Assembly (NCBI GenBank): GCA_019359725.1
Contig: JAHHGR010000006.1
Coordinates: 1 to 64,000, forward strand
Reading direction: 5' to 3'
From: Aphanocapsa lilacina HA4352-LM1
GTDB lineage: Bacteria > Cyanobacteriota > Cyanobacteriia > Gloeobacterales > Gloeobacteraceae
DNA length: 64,000 bases
Shown here: positions 51,658 to 60,367 of the stretch, one piece after another
How positions within the stretch are numbered: the first letter of the stretch is position 1
How the letters are laid out: each line of letters begins with the position of its first letter
The notes under the pieces: generated by a model
The model's database searches: none
Told to the model about the DNA's origin: nothing
Seen by the model: the letters and a program-made list of their open reading frames with translations, nothing else
Program-made: the position numbers and the translations under genes

Positions 51658-53124
51658 ATGCCCACCCTCGCCAAACGCAACTGGCGGGCGATAGCCCAGC
51701 AGATGGAACAGATTGTCGGCAAATCCGGCGTCGTCTGGACACCCGAGGAGTTGCTGGTCTTCGAGTGCGACGGGCTTGCCAGTTACAAACAGCGCCCTGC
51801 CCTCGCCGTATTGCCGCGCACCACCGAGGAAGCCTCGCGGGTGCTCGCGCTGTGCTATCGGGAAGGATTGCCCTTCGTGGCCAGAGGCTCCGGGACGGGC
51901 CTTTCCGGTGGAGCGCTGCCGGTCGAAGGGTGCGTGCTGGTGGTCACCGCGCGCATGAACCGAATTTTGGCCATCGACCTGGACAACCATCAGGTGGTCG
52001 TGCAGCCGGGGGTGATCAACAACTGGGTCACCCAGGCGGTGAGCGGCGCTGGATTTTATTACGCCCCCGATCCTTCCAGCCAGAGCATCTGCTCGATTGG
52101 CGGCAACGTTGCCGAGAATTCCGGCGGCGTGCATTGCCTCAAGTACGGCGTCACCACCAACCATGTGCTCGGCCTCAAACTGGTCCTGCCCGACGGTGAA
52201 ATTGTCGATGTGGGCGGCCCGGTGCCCGAGAGCCCCGGGTACGACCTGGCGGGGGTATTCGTCGGCTCCGAAGGCACTCTGGGAATCGCCGCCGAGATCA
52301 CCTTGCGCCTGCTGCGCAGCGCCGAATCGATCCGGGTCTTGCTCGCCGATTTTGCCACCGTCGAGGCAGCGGGTTCGGCGGTCACGGCGATTATCGCGGC
52401 AGGGATCGTGCCGGGGGGCATGGAGATCATGGACAACCTCAGCATCAACGCCGTCGAGGACGTCGTCGCCACCGAGTGCTACCCGCGCGACGCCGGGGCG
52501 ATTTTGCTCGTCGAGGTGGACGGGCTTGCAGTCGAAGTCGAGGCGACGAGTACTCAGGTGGAAGCCCTTTGCCGGGAGGCCGGTGCGCGCGCGGTGCGCT
52601 CCGCCACCGACCCCGCCGAGCGGCTCAAACTCTGGAAGGGGCGCAAGGCCGCCTTTGCCGCGATGGGCCGACGCGCCCCCAACTACTACGTTCAAGACGG
52701 GGTGATCCCGCGCACGAAGCTACAGTGCGTCCTTCAGCAGATTGAATTGCTGAGCAAAAAGCACGGCTATCCGGTGGCGAACGTCTTTCACGCGGGCGAC
52801 GGCAACTTGCACCCGCTGATTCTCTACGACGGGCGGATCGCCGGAGAACTCGAAAAAGTCGAAATCCTAGGCGGCGAGATTCTCAAGCTCTGCGTGGCGG
52901 TAGGCGGCAGCATTTCGGGCGAGCACGGCATCGGGGCGGAGAAACGCTGCTATATGAGCGACATGTTCACCCCGGCAGATCTAGAGACCATGCAGTGGGT
53001 GCGCGCCGTGTTCGATCCGAAGGGCCTGGCCAACCCCACCAAGCTCTTTCCCACCCCGCGCACCTGCGGCGAAGCCGCCCGCGCCGAATCTGAGGCGCGC
53101 TTCGCTGCTGTGGAACGGTTTTGA
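51658..53124 (+). CDS. glcD: glycolate oxidase subunit GlcD
   Basis: A 488-residue FAD-linked subunit of glycolate dehydrogenase, which oxidises glycolate from photorespiration to glyoxylate. FAD-binding type 4 domain: PFVARGSGTGLSGGALP, SIGGNVAENSGGVHCLKYG and GVFVGSEGTLGIAAEITLRL; the C-terminal half has NVFHAGDGNLHP and GGSISGEHGIGAEK. ATG at 51658 is used because the family starts near this point; in-frame sequence upstream overlaps the divergent promoter. It is followed by glcE after 33 bp. Confidence 0.95.
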   Translation: MPTLAKRNWRAIAQQMEQIVGKSGVVWTPEELLVFECDGLASYKQRPALAVLPRTTEEASRVLALCYREGLPFVARGSGTGLSGGALPVEGCVLVVTARMNRILAIDLDNHQVVVQPGVINNWVTQAVSGAGFYYAPDPSSQSICSIGGNVAENSGGVHCLKYGVTTNHVLGLKLVLPDGEIVDVGGPVPESPGYDLAGVFVGSEGTLGIAAEITLRLLRSAESIRVLLADFATVEAAGSAVTAIIAAGIVPGGMEIMDNLSINAVEDVVATECYPRDAGAILLVEVDGLAVEVEATSTQVEALCREAGARAVRSATDPAERLKLWKGRKAAFAAMGRRAPNYYVQDGVIPRTKLQCVLQQIELLSKKHGYPVANVFHAGDGNLHPLILYDGRIAGELEKVEILGGEILKLCVAVGGSISGEHGIGAEKRCYMSDMFTPADLETMQWVRAVFDPKGLANPTKLFPTPRTCGEAARAESEARFAAVERF

Positions 53125-53157
53125 TCCCCGTATAGTAGAAAAGCACTGAACGTCCGG

Positions 53158-54465
53158 GTGGCTTTGAGCGCGATTTCTAGATCGATCTTCCCGACTCTCG
53201 AAACGATCGTGGGCAGTGCCGGTTGCAGTTCACTCGCTCGATATGCCCCCGCCGCTGCCCTGCTGCTCAAACAAACGGGTGTCAATCCCGAAACACCCGT
53301 GGCGCTGCCGGACAGCCCCGCACTGCTCGCGGAGGTGATGCGCTGCGCCCACCAAAATCGTTGGCGGGTTCTGCCCGCAGGCTGCGGCTCCAAGCTCGGC
53401 TGGGGAAGCTTGCCCTCGGACGCCGACTTGCTGGTGAGCACCGCCAGACTCGACCGGCTCATCGAACATGCCGCCGGGGATCTGACCGTCACTGCCGAGG
53501 CCGGTATCCGTTTTGTCACCCTGCAGGCGCAGTTGGCCAAGGCCAACCAGTTTCTCGCCCTCGACCCTGCCTACCCCGAGCAAGCCTCCCTAGGCGGGAT
53601 ACTGTCCACCGCCGACAGCGGCCCGCTGCGCCACCGCTACGGCGGCGTGCGGGACATGTGCCTGGGGATTGGCGTGGTGCGCGCCGACGGTAAGCCGGTC
53701 AAAGCCGGGGGGCGCGTGGTCAAAAATGTGGCGGGCTACGACCTGATGAAGCTGTTCACCGGCGCCTACGGCACCCTCGGGATCGTCTCGCAATTGACCT
53801 TCAGGCTGCATCCGCTGCCCGAAGCCTGGCGCACAGTCGTGCTGAGCCCCCAGCTCCCGCAAGCGCTATCGCGCGCGGCGGCGGCGCTACGCGCCTCAGC
53901 CCTGACACCCCTCGCGGTGGAGGTTGCCGACGAGAGCACCTTTGTCGGGTTGGGATTGCACAACCAACCGGGCCTGCTGGTCCGCTTCGGTGGGAGCGAG
54001 GCGAGTGTGCGCGAGCAAAGCGCCCAGCTGTTGGCGCTTGCTCCCGGTCTTGGGACGCATATCCTCGAAGGCGAGGCGGACAAAAAGCTCTGGGAGCAGC
54101 TGCGCACTCAGTTCTGGCAATCGGCGAGTCCTGAGGCGGTGATCTGCAAGCTCGGCGTGCCGCCCGCGCGGGTGGTGGCAGCGCTGGGGTGCGCCCGAGA
54201 GCGCGGTGCCCGCCTTTGCCTGCGCAGCGGCAGCGGCGTGGGGCTGGTGCGCTGGGAGAGGGTCGATACCGCCACAGTCGAAGCGCTGCGCCATTTCTGC
54301 CGAGCTGAGGGTGGCTATCTGACGGTGCTCGAAGCGCCGAGCGCCCTCAAAGTCGCCATCGATGTTTGGGATATCGCTCCCGGCGCCGCCGCCCTGATGG
54401 CCCGCATCCGCCGCCGGTTCGATCCGGAGCAAATCTTTGCCTGCCGCCCCTTTGGGCCGGGTTGA
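53158..54465 (+). CDS. glcE: glycolate oxidase subunit GlcE
   Basis: A 435-residue second flavoprotein subunit. It has the FAD-binding core of GlcE: RVLPAGCGSKLGWG, LTVTAEAGIRFVTLQAQL, FLALDPAYPEQASLGGILSTAD and GRVVKNVAGYDLMKLFTGAYGTLGIVSQLTF. The start is a GTG at 53158 without an obvious Shine-Dalgarno; TTG two codons later is possible. It lies between glcD and glcF in the usual order. Confidence 0.93.
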   Translation: MALSAISRSIFPTLETIVGSAGCSSLARYAPAAALLLKQTGVNPETPVALPDSPALLAEVMRCAHQNRWRVLPAGCGSKLGWGSLPSDADLLVSTARLDRLIEHAAGDLTVTAEAGIRFVTLQAQLAKANQFLALDPAYPEQASLGGILSTADSGPLRHRYGGVRDMCLGIGVVRADGKPVKAGGRVVKNVAGYDLMKLFTGAYGTLGIVSQLTFRLHPLPEAWRTVVLSPQLPQALSRAAAALRASALTPLAVEVADESTFVGLGLHNQPGLLVRFGGSEASVREQSAQLLALAPGLGTHILEGEADKKLWEQLRTQFWQSASPEAVICKLGVPPARVVAALGCARERGARLCLRSGSGVGLVRWERVDTATVEALRHFCRAEGGYLTVLEAPSALKVAIDVWDIAPGAAALMARIRRRFDPEQIFACRPFGPG

Positions 54466-54528
54466 ACTCGGACGGTGTGCCCGCCCGGGTGTACCTTGCA
54501 AGCAGGTGCCATTCCAGCGAGTTGACCA

Positions 54529-55875
54529 ATGGAGAACCAGCCCCGGCTTGCCGTACCGAGAGCCTTCGATGCGAATCATCCCCCCGATGCGCAAATGATC
54601 GACACCTGCGTGCACTGCGGCTTCTGCCTCGCTACCTGTCCGAGCTACCGGGTGCTCGGCACGGAGATGGACTCGCCCCGGGGCCGCATCTATCTGATGG
54701 ACGCGCTCAACGAGGGTGAGATTTCCCTCTCGCAGGCGACCGCCGGTCATTTCGACAGCTGCCTGGGCTGCCTCGCCTGTGTGAGTACCTGTCCCTCCGG
54801 CGTGCAGTACGACCAACTGATCGCCGCCACCCGCCCCCAGGTGGAGCGCAACGTCGAGCGCTCCGTCCCCGACCGGCTGCTGCGCGCTTTGATCTTCAAC
54901 CTGCTGCCCTACCCGCGCCGGTTGCGCCCGCTGCTACTTGCGCTGATTCCCTACCAGAAACTTGGCGTGCAGAAGCTGGTGCGCAAAAGCGGCCTGCTGC
55001 AAAAATTTGCCCCGCGTTTGGCGGCGATGGAGTCGATTCTTCCTGCAGTGCCCGCGAGCGCCTTCGCGGCCCCGATGCCCGAGCGGGTGGCCGCCCAGGG
55101 CAAGCAGCGCTTTCGGGTGGGAATGATCACCGGCTGCGTGCAGCGGCTATTTTTTGATCGGGTCAACCGCGCCACGCTGCGGGTACTCACCGCCATCGGC
55201 TGCGAGGTGGTCATCCCCCGCTCCCAGGGCTGCTGCGCGGCCCTTCCCCAGCACCAGGGCCAGAGCGCACAGGCCCGGCAGATGGCCCGCGACCTCATCG
55301 ACAGTTTTGCCGACAGCAATGTCGATTATCTGATCATCAACGCCGCCGGCTGCGGCCACACCCTCAAGGAGTACGGCCACATCCTGGCGGACGACCCCGT
55401 CTACCGCGAGCGGGCCGCCGCCTTTGCCGCCAAAGTGCGCGACGTGCAGGAATTTTTGTACTGGGCCAAAATCCTCGTCCCCCTCCAACCGATTGCCGAC
55501 GGGCCGCTTGCGGTCGTCTATCAGGATGCCTGCCATCTGCTGCACGGCCAGCGCATCAGCCTGCAGCCGCGCCAGTTGCTTGCCCAGATTCCTGGAGTGC
55601 AAGTGCGCGAGCCGGTGGATGCGGCCCTCTGCTGCGGCAGCGCCGGGGTCTATAACATTCTGCAGCCGGAGATTGGCGAGGAACTCGGCCGCCAAAAAGT
55701 CGAGAATCTGCTCGCGACCGGTGCCGTGCTTATCGCTTCTGCAAACCCCGGCTGCACCCTGCAGATCCGCAAGCACCTGGAACTGACCGGCCAGGCAGTA
55801 CCCGTGAGGCATCCCATGGAACTCATCGACGCCGCCATTCGCGGGGTGAAAGTTGCGGATCTTCCCGCAAGCTGA
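54529..55875 (+). CDS. glcF: glycolate oxidase iron-sulfur subunit GlcF
   Basis: A 448-residue electron-transfer subunit. Two 4Fe-4S ferredoxin motifs are at Cys27, 30, 33, 37 (CVHCGFCLATCPSY) and Cys78, 81, 84, 88 (CLGCLACVSTCPS). Two CCG domains follow, with ALCCGSAGVYNIL and SQGCCAALPQHQG. It passes electrons from GlcDE to the quinone pool at the membrane. ATG at 54529 is preceded by a weak purine stretch. The three-gene glcDEF operon marks the bacterial-type photorespiratory route found in cyanobacteria. Confidence 0.95.
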   Translation: MENQPRLAVPRAFDANHPPDAQMIDTCVHCGFCLATCPSYRVLGTEMDSPRGRIYLMDALNEGEISLSQATAGHFDSCLGCLACVSTCPSGVQYDQLIAATRPQVERNVERSVPDRLLRALIFNLLPYPRRLRPLLLALIPYQKLGVQKLVRKSGLLQKFAPRLAAMESILPAVPASAFAAPMPERVAAQGKQRFRVGMITGCVQRLFFDRVNRATLRVLTAIGCEVVIPRSQGCCAALPQHQGQSAQARQMARDLIDSFADSNVDYLIINAAGCGHTLKEYGHILADDPVYRERAAAFAAKVRDVQEFLYWAKILVPLQPIADGPLAVVYQDACHLLHGQRISLQPRQLLAQIPGVQVREPVDAALCCGSAGVYNILQPEIGEELGRQKVENLLATGAVLIASANPGCTLQIRKHLELTGQAVPVRHPMELIDAAIRGVKVADLPAS

Positions 55876-55968
55876 GGCCGATCCCCGCGACAAAAGCCGG
55901 TAAATTCTCGCTGTACTATGAGGAGACGCCCGCCAGCCGCTCTTGAATTGCAGTTTCGAGGATCTTCG

Positions 55969-58185
55969 ATGGTCGTCACGCCGCAGCAGTTGTCCACCCT
56001 GCCCGCTTTTTGCGAAGGTATCCAGTACTTTGCCGAACCCGGCGACTTTTTTGCGAGCCACAGCAAGCAGCCGGTGATCGCCCAGGGCCAGGTGGCCATC
56101 GCCGATGCGACCGATCCCGAGGCGGTCTTCCAAACCCTGCTGGCAGCCGACGCGCTGCGCTACTTGACGTTGCAAATCACTGCAAGCAAGGCCAGCGGTC
56201 ACCCCGGCGGTTTTGCCAGCAGCGCCGAGGCGGTGGCGGCGCTCTTCATGCTCGGGCACAAAAATATGCCGACCGAAGTGGGTCACCACGCGCCCGGATA
56301 CTACAGTGCGATGTTCCTCGATCGCTCGCTGGAGGCGATGGGCATCGAGACGGTCACCCAACTGCGCGAGCGCTACCGCGAAAGGCACGGGCTGCTGGGG
56401 CACCTGTCGGGCTTCATCCCCGGCATCCTCTCCCCTGCCGGTCCCCTCGGCCAGGGCCAGCACTTTGCGATGGCAGGGGCGAAACTCTATCCCGGTACGC
56501 TCTTCCCGGTCACCATCGGCGACGGCGGCCTGGGTGAACCCTACGTGCTGAGCGCCTTCGGCCATTTCCATACCGCCTTTCCCGAGATCACCAACTTTCT
56601 GCCGGTGCTGGTCTGGAACGGCTTCAGCCAGGAGCACCACTCGATGGTCTCGACGGTCGGCAACGAAGCGATGATCGACCTCTGGCGCGCCCAGGGCTTT
56701 GAAGAGGTGTTCCTTGTCGACGCCAAGTCCTTTGAGGATCAAGACCAGCAGGGCGGCCCTTACGTCGACAGCACCGGCTTCGGGTTCACCCAGCGGCTCG
56801 CCTTTACCGCCGCGGTGCTCGCCGCCGCCCACCGGTCCGCCCAGGCGGCCCTCGGGGGAAAATTGTGCGTGCTGATCATCAAACAGCTCAAAGGTGCGGG
56901 TGTACATGCCCGCGGCGCCAAATCCCACAACCTCTACGCCCAGCACACCCTCGACAACCCCGAGATTGTCTCGGCCCTGCAAAGCCGTGCCCTCCCCCCG
57001 GAGGCCTGGGCTCTGGTGCGCGCCAATTTCGAGCGCGCCGGGGGCGGCCCGGCGGCCCGGGTGGCGGTCACCGAGTCGGTCAGACCCCTGCCGCAACTGG
57101 GAGAATTGCCCTGCGAAGCGTTTGAAGTGGGCGGCCCTGCGAAGGTGGCGACCACAGCTATGGGCAACCTGGTGGCCGCCGTCGGCCGCGCCGACCGCAG
57201 CTTTATCGTCAGCAACGCCGACGGCAACGAAGCCTCGGGCATCGCCAACATCAACCAGGCGCTACGCATCGTGCACCCCACCGCCGATGCACTGTACTAC
57301 CAGGAGCCAGGCGGACAGGTCTACGAACCTCTCAGCGAGGATGCCTGCGCCGGACTTGCCGCCGCCCTGTCGCTGTTGGGCTGCCGCAGCCTCTGGTGTT
57401 CCTACGAGTCGTTCGCCATCAACGGATTGCCCATCTGGCAGACGGTCACCCAAGCGATGGCCGAACTGCGCCGCCCCACCCCCTCGGCCGTCTGCCTGTT
57501 CACCGCGGGCGCCCTCGAACAGGGCCGCAACGGCTGGACCCACCAGCGGCCAGAGATCGAAAACTACTTTGCCGCCCTGATGCGCAACGGCAACGTCTAT
57601 CCGGTATTTCCCGTCGATGCCAACAGCATCCAGGCGACCTACGCCTGGGCTCTGGGTACCGTCAACAAGGGTATCGCCATCTTTGCCAGCAAGACGCCCC
57701 TGCCGGTGCGCATCACCCTCGATCAAGGCCGTCAAGCCCTGGCCGAGGGAGCGATCACTCTACTCCAGAGCAGTGAGACGCCCCGGGTCACCTTTGCCGT
57801 GGTCGGGGACATGGCCCTGCTGCCGGTCTTCGAAGCCGCTCAATCGCTCGCAGCGCTGGGCATCGCCGGCCGGATCGTCTCGGTGGTCAACCCGCGGCGG
57901 CTCTACCGGCCCAGCGACGTTGCCTGGCAAAGTTGCTCCAAAGCGGACGGCGAATTTCTCAGCGACGAGGGTTTTGAGCGGCTGTTCGGCGCCGAAGTGC
58001 TCGTCGGAGTCACCGGCGGCGCCGGCGGCATGCTCGAACCGGTATTCCTGCGCTCACAGGCCCGCCGACGCGAAACTTTCTGCTGGAAGCGCGGCGAGAC
58101 CACCGCAAGCCCGGGCGAACTGATGGCCTTTAATGGCCTGACCGCCGCTTCCCTGTGCGAGCGCGTTCAGCAGCTGCTGGTTTAG
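55969..58185 (+). CDS. phosphoketolase/transketolase-related ThDP enzyme
   Basis: A 738-residue thiamine-diphosphate enzyme. The ThDP-Mg motif runs from GDGGLGEPYVLSAF to VLVWNGFS. N-terminal SGHPGGFASSAEAVAAL and EVGHHAPGYYSAMFLD resemble transketolases, while the C-terminal half (SLWCSYESFAINGLPIWQ; GALEQGRNGWTHQRPEIEN; VFPVDANSIQATYAW) matches the XFP phosphoketolase layout (SYEAF, RQDHNGFSHQ, PPDAN). I call it a divergent phosphoketolase-like enzyme acting on xylulose-5- or fructose-6-phosphate; the exact reaction is uncertain because the GHWGTTPG-type motif of XFP is not seen. ATG 55969 has GAGG upstream; ATG 55918 is an alternative. It follows glcF by about 90 bp. Confidence 0.75.
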   Translation: MVVTPQQLSTLPAFCEGIQYFAEPGDFFASHSKQPVIAQGQVAIADATDPEAVFQTLLAADALRYLTLQITASKASGHPGGFASSAEAVAALFMLGHKNMPTEVGHHAPGYYSAMFLDRSLEAMGIETVTQLRERYRERHGLLGHLSGFIPGILSPAGPLGQGQHFAMAGAKLYPGTLFPVTIGDGGLGEPYVLSAFGHFHTAFPEITNFLPVLVWNGFSQEHHSMVSTVGNEAMIDLWRAQGFEEVFLVDAKSFEDQDQQGGPYVDSTGFGFTQRLAFTAAVLAAAHRSAQAALGGKLCVLIIKQLKGAGVHARGAKSHNLYAQHTLDNPEIVSALQSRALPPEAWALVRANFERAGGGPAARVAVTESVRPLPQLGELPCEAFEVGGPAKVATTAMGNLVAAVGRADRSFIVSNADGNEASGIANINQALRIVHPTADALYYQEPGGQVYEPLSEDACAGLAAALSLLGCRSLWCSYESFAINGLPIWQTVTQAMAELRRPTPSAVCLFTAGALEQGRNGWTHQRPEIENYFAALMRNGNVYPVFPVDANSIQATYAWALGTVNKGIAIFASKTPLPVRITLDQGRQALAEGAITLLQSSETPRVTFAVVGDMALLPVFEAAQSLAALGIAGRIVSVVNPRRLYRPSDVAWQSCSKADGEFLSDEGFERLFGAEVLVGVTGGAGGMLEPVFLRSQARRRETFCWKRGETTASPGELMAFNGLTAASLCERVQQLLV

Positions 58186-58358
58186 AGAACTTTTGCCAGG
58201 CGCCGCTCGTCTCCCTGCCCCATCGAAGGGAAAACCGCATCGGACCGTTCTCGGTCGAGCCATTCCCCAAAGTGGGATTTAATGGGACAGTCCCTCCGGG
58301 CCTTTGCGCATCCTGACTTCCCCACGCAGCCTGGTGCACCTTTGAAGCGGAAACTGCA

Positions 58359-58943
58359 ATGAACGGCGGCACCCATGTGGCCATCGCCAACCTGGCTTAC
58401 CTGGCTTTGGGTCTGGTGACCCAGACCCAGGGCTGGTCTTTGCCGGTCGACTGGTCCCATCTGGCGGCGGTATCGGTGGCCGGGGTACTCGCCGATATCG
58501 ACTGCCCCACCTCCTGGTTGGGCTTGCAGGTGCCGCTGCTGAGCCGCCTGCTGGAGCGGAATCTGGGCCGCCGCGGTTGGATGCATACGTTTTGGGCGGC
58601 CTTGCTGGTGAGTGTGCCCTGGCTGGGAGCGAGTGGGAGCCTGGCCTTGGCCGTGTTCGTAGGCTACACCTCCCACCTGGCGTGCGATGGGTTCACCTGG
58701 CCGGGCCTGCGCCCCTGGCCGCCGTTTCCACTGCCCTTCGGGGTGGTGCTGTTTCGCAACGGCGGCTTTTGGGACGTGGTTATCGGCATGGTGGCGATTA
58801 TCGGCAGCTGGATCTGCCTGGTCCACCGGGTCGGTTCCGCTGCCGCCCGCGCTATCGAAGATCCGCTGACCTGGGGCCTGATCTTGCTGTTGGTAGCCCT
58901 GCTGCCGGGATGGCTACTGTCCACCACGATCCGGCGCATCTGA
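58359..58943 (+). CDS. YdjM-like membrane-bound metal-dependent hydrolase
   Basis: A 194-residue inner-membrane protein. The pattern of conserved His/Asp fits the YdjM/DUF457 family: GGTHVAIA (His6), LADIDCPTSWLG, RRGWMHTFW and SHLACDGFTWPGLRPW. Four hydrophobic helices are visible. E. coli YdjM is LexA-regulated and its biochemical activity is not established. The start is ATG 58359; no strong ribosome-binding site. Confidence 0.8.
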   Translation: MNGGTHVAIANLAYLALGLVTQTQGWSLPVDWSHLAAVSVAGVLADIDCPTSWLGLQVPLLSRLLERNLGRRGWMHTFWAALLVSVPWLGASGSLALAVFVGYTSHLACDGFTWPGLRPWPPFPLPFGVVLFRNGGFWDVVIGMVAIIGSWICLVHRVGSAAARAIEDPLTWGLILLLVALLPGWLLSTTIRRI

Positions 58944-58950
58944 ATTTACT

Positions 58951-59151
58951 ATGCAATTTACACGTACCCCGCGGGGACCGATTCTTGACTCAGCCCTTCC
59001 TGACCTTCAAGCGGCCCTTATGGCGCGACCAAATGCATGCATTCTCGTCGATCCGGGCAGGCGAGACGCGGAGAGACGACATTTTGTAGCAATTGCTACA
59101 GATATTTTGCGAAGCGGTATTGTATTAATTATTCTAAACCCTTCCCTGTGA
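58951..59151 (+). CDS. candidate small protein (66 residues)
   Basis: Begins MQFTRTPRGPILDSALPDLQ and ends ILRSGIVLIILNPSL. It starts 7 bp after the preceding stop. Base composition falls from GC-rich to AT-rich within it, and an NtcA-type palindrome lies inside (59085-59100). No family is recognised, and the region may really be a promoter. Its stop overlaps a GTG by four bases (GTGA). Confidence 0.3.
   Translation: MQFTRTPRGPILDSALPDLQAALMARPNACILVDPGRRDAERRHFVAIATDILRSGIVLIILNPSL
59085..59128 (+). promoter_or_regulatory. perfect NtcA-type box with downstream -10-like hexamer
   Basis: TGTAGCAATTGCTACA (59085-59100) is a 16-bp perfect palindrome and exactly fits GTA-N8-TAC, the binding consensus of the cyanobacterial nitrogen regulator NtcA. 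TATTAA at 59123-59128 lies 23 bp after the box, the spacing of class II NtcA-activated promoters; TAN3T at 59118-59123 is an alternative with 18 bp. A transcript would run rightward to the short ORF at 59148 and perhaps to the regulator at 59637. Confidence 0.55.
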
Positions 59152-59282
59152 CTCTTGCTGGTTGGATGTTTAGGCTACTTTTTCTGGTTGGCGCCTGCGT
59201 CGGCAGCTTTTGTTGGGGCGCTACGCTGTTTATCTGCTGCACACCTGGCTACTGCAGTGCCCTCGCCAATATATTCGACTAG
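59148..59282 (+). CDS. candidate 44-residue Cys-rich membrane peptide
   Basis: GTG at 59148 in a GTGA overlap with the previous frame; ATG at 59166 would give 38 residues. The product has one hydrophobic helix with five cysteines: MFRLLFLVGACVGSFCWGAT then LFICCTPGYCSALANIFD. It lies right after the NtcA-type promoter. No homologue is known to me; it may be spurious. Confidence 0.3.
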   Translation: MTLAGWMFRLLFLVGACVGSFCWGATLFICCTPGYCSALANIFD

Positions 59283-59636
59283 TTTTGCTATATCGGGCCT
59301 ATTCTAGTGTTTCCGCGGGTCCGAGCGCCTTCATCGGTACTGTCGAGTGATTCGCTGTATTCAAGAGGGGGTGACCAAGTTACTACCTTCAGCAATCTTT
59401 TCAGCAATCTTTCTGTACATCCACGACGGTGCTTGACGAACTAACGGAGAGTCATCTTTAAAATTCCGCAAGGCCTTTCGGCATTCTGCAGAAGCGCAAA
59501 GGGCGCTCCACAGGAGGCACAGGAGGAATGATACGTCGTCTGTCGGTCTAATTCACTCCGAAGGAGGAGTCTAAGCATTGCCATCTACGGAATAATGCAT
59601 TTATCCGCAATCGACATGAGCCAATGGAGTTACATT
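59283..59636. other. AT-richer leader region of the NarL-type regulator
   Basis: No gene of normal size. It holds a tandem 12-bp repeat (TTCAGCAATCTT twice, 59388-59411), two AGGAGG boxes before a seven-codon ORF at 59528, and a further AAGGAGGAG at 59561-59569 that has no ATG at proper distance. Base composition is clearly lower in GC than the surroundings. Probably a long 5' leader. Confidence 0.5.
59528..59551 (+). CDS. seven-codon leader ORF with strong ribosome-binding site
   Basis: ATG ATA CGT CGT CTG TCG GTC TAA gives MIRRLSV. AGGAGG occurs at 59512-59517 (10 nt upstream) and again at 59521-59526. It lies 85 nt before the regulator ATG. Possibly a regulatory leader peptide. Confidence 0.35.
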   Translation: MIRRLSV

Positions 59637-60335
59637 ATGTCTCGTTCACCCACGGAACATGACAGCGCCAGGGTTGCGGTCATATCCGATCACCCGCTCA
59701 CAGCTTATGCACTCAAAAAGCTCATTGAGGAGTGCACACCGTTGGATCTGGTTTTGCATGTAACCACCGGATCGATCAGCCGCGAAATATTTACGCAGAC
59801 TCCTATCGACTTTGTCATCTTTGAAGTGCGTTCTATTGGGCCTTTCGAGCATCAAATCGTTCAGAATCTGCGAGCCTGGTCTCCGCAGTTGCGCCTACTG
59901 GTCGTGCTTTTGTGCGCGAACCTTGAAGGTGCGACCAGGTTCATGGAGTCGGGGGCCGACAGCCTTTGGACTGAGCAATCTTCGGTCTCGGTTCTGCTGC
60001 GGGCGATGCGTAAAACCACCCTGGGACAGCGGTGGGTCGATCCGGCCTGCGAGGGCACCCGGACGCTGCCTGAATCGAACCAATCGCCCCAGATTACTGC
60101 CTCGCCGGTGGTTCCAGACCACCGCGCCGGGGGCACCCAGGCCGTGTCGCTCTCCCGCCGCGAGCGCGAGATTTTGCAACTGATTCAGCAGGGATTTTCT
60201 AATCAGCAGATTGCCGATCATCTCTATTTGAGCGTCAACACCGTCAAAAACCATATGAGCCGTATCTTCGCCAAGCTCAGCGCCACCAACCGCACCCAGG
60301 CGGTGCTCAAGGCGATGAGTTCTGGCGGCGAATAA
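59637..60335 (+). CDS. NarL/LuxR-type regulator with degenerate receiver domain
   Basis: A 232-residue transcription factor. The C-terminal LuxR helix-turn-helix is complete: LSRREREILQLIQQGFSNQQIADHLYLSVNTVKNHMSRIF (key GxSNxxIAxxLxxSxxTVKxH). The N-terminal receiver has Glu63 (FVIFEVRS) where the phosphorylated Asp should be, only one acidic residue (SDHP) and no clear Lys, so it should not use normal phosphotransfer. ATG at 59637 has GGAG 8-9 nt upstream; 59595 is an in-frame ATG and a strong AAGGAGGAG precedes an ATT at 59577. cobN follows after 32 bp. Confidence 0.88.
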   Translation: MSRSPTEHDSARVAVISDHPLTAYALKKLIEECTPLDLVLHVTTGSISREIFTQTPIDFVIFEVRSIGPFEHQIVQNLRAWSPQLRLLVVLLCANLEGATRFMESGADSLWTEQSSVSVLLRAMRKTTLGQRWVDPACEGTRTLPESNQSPQITASPVVPDHRAGGTQAVSLSRREREILQLIQQGFSNQQIADHLYLSVNTVKNHMSRIFAKLSATNRTQAVLKAMSSGGE

Positions 60336-60367
60336 GCCAGCGTGCGGGCGTGCTAAGCTAACCCTCT

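Noticed and set aside
51391-52695. Upstream in-frame extension of the repeat protein
   Set aside because: It is antisense to glcD and has no family features; ATG 51390 has a ribosome-binding site and starts the plausible protein.
55147-57096. Minus-strand open frame of 649 codons under glcF and the ThDP enzyme
   Set aside because: Antisense to well-supported genes; no family motifs.
59388-59411. Tandem 12-bp repeat TTCAGCAATCTT
   Set aside because: Only two copies in an AT-rich leader; not a CRISPR or iteron array and too little to call a functional element by itself.
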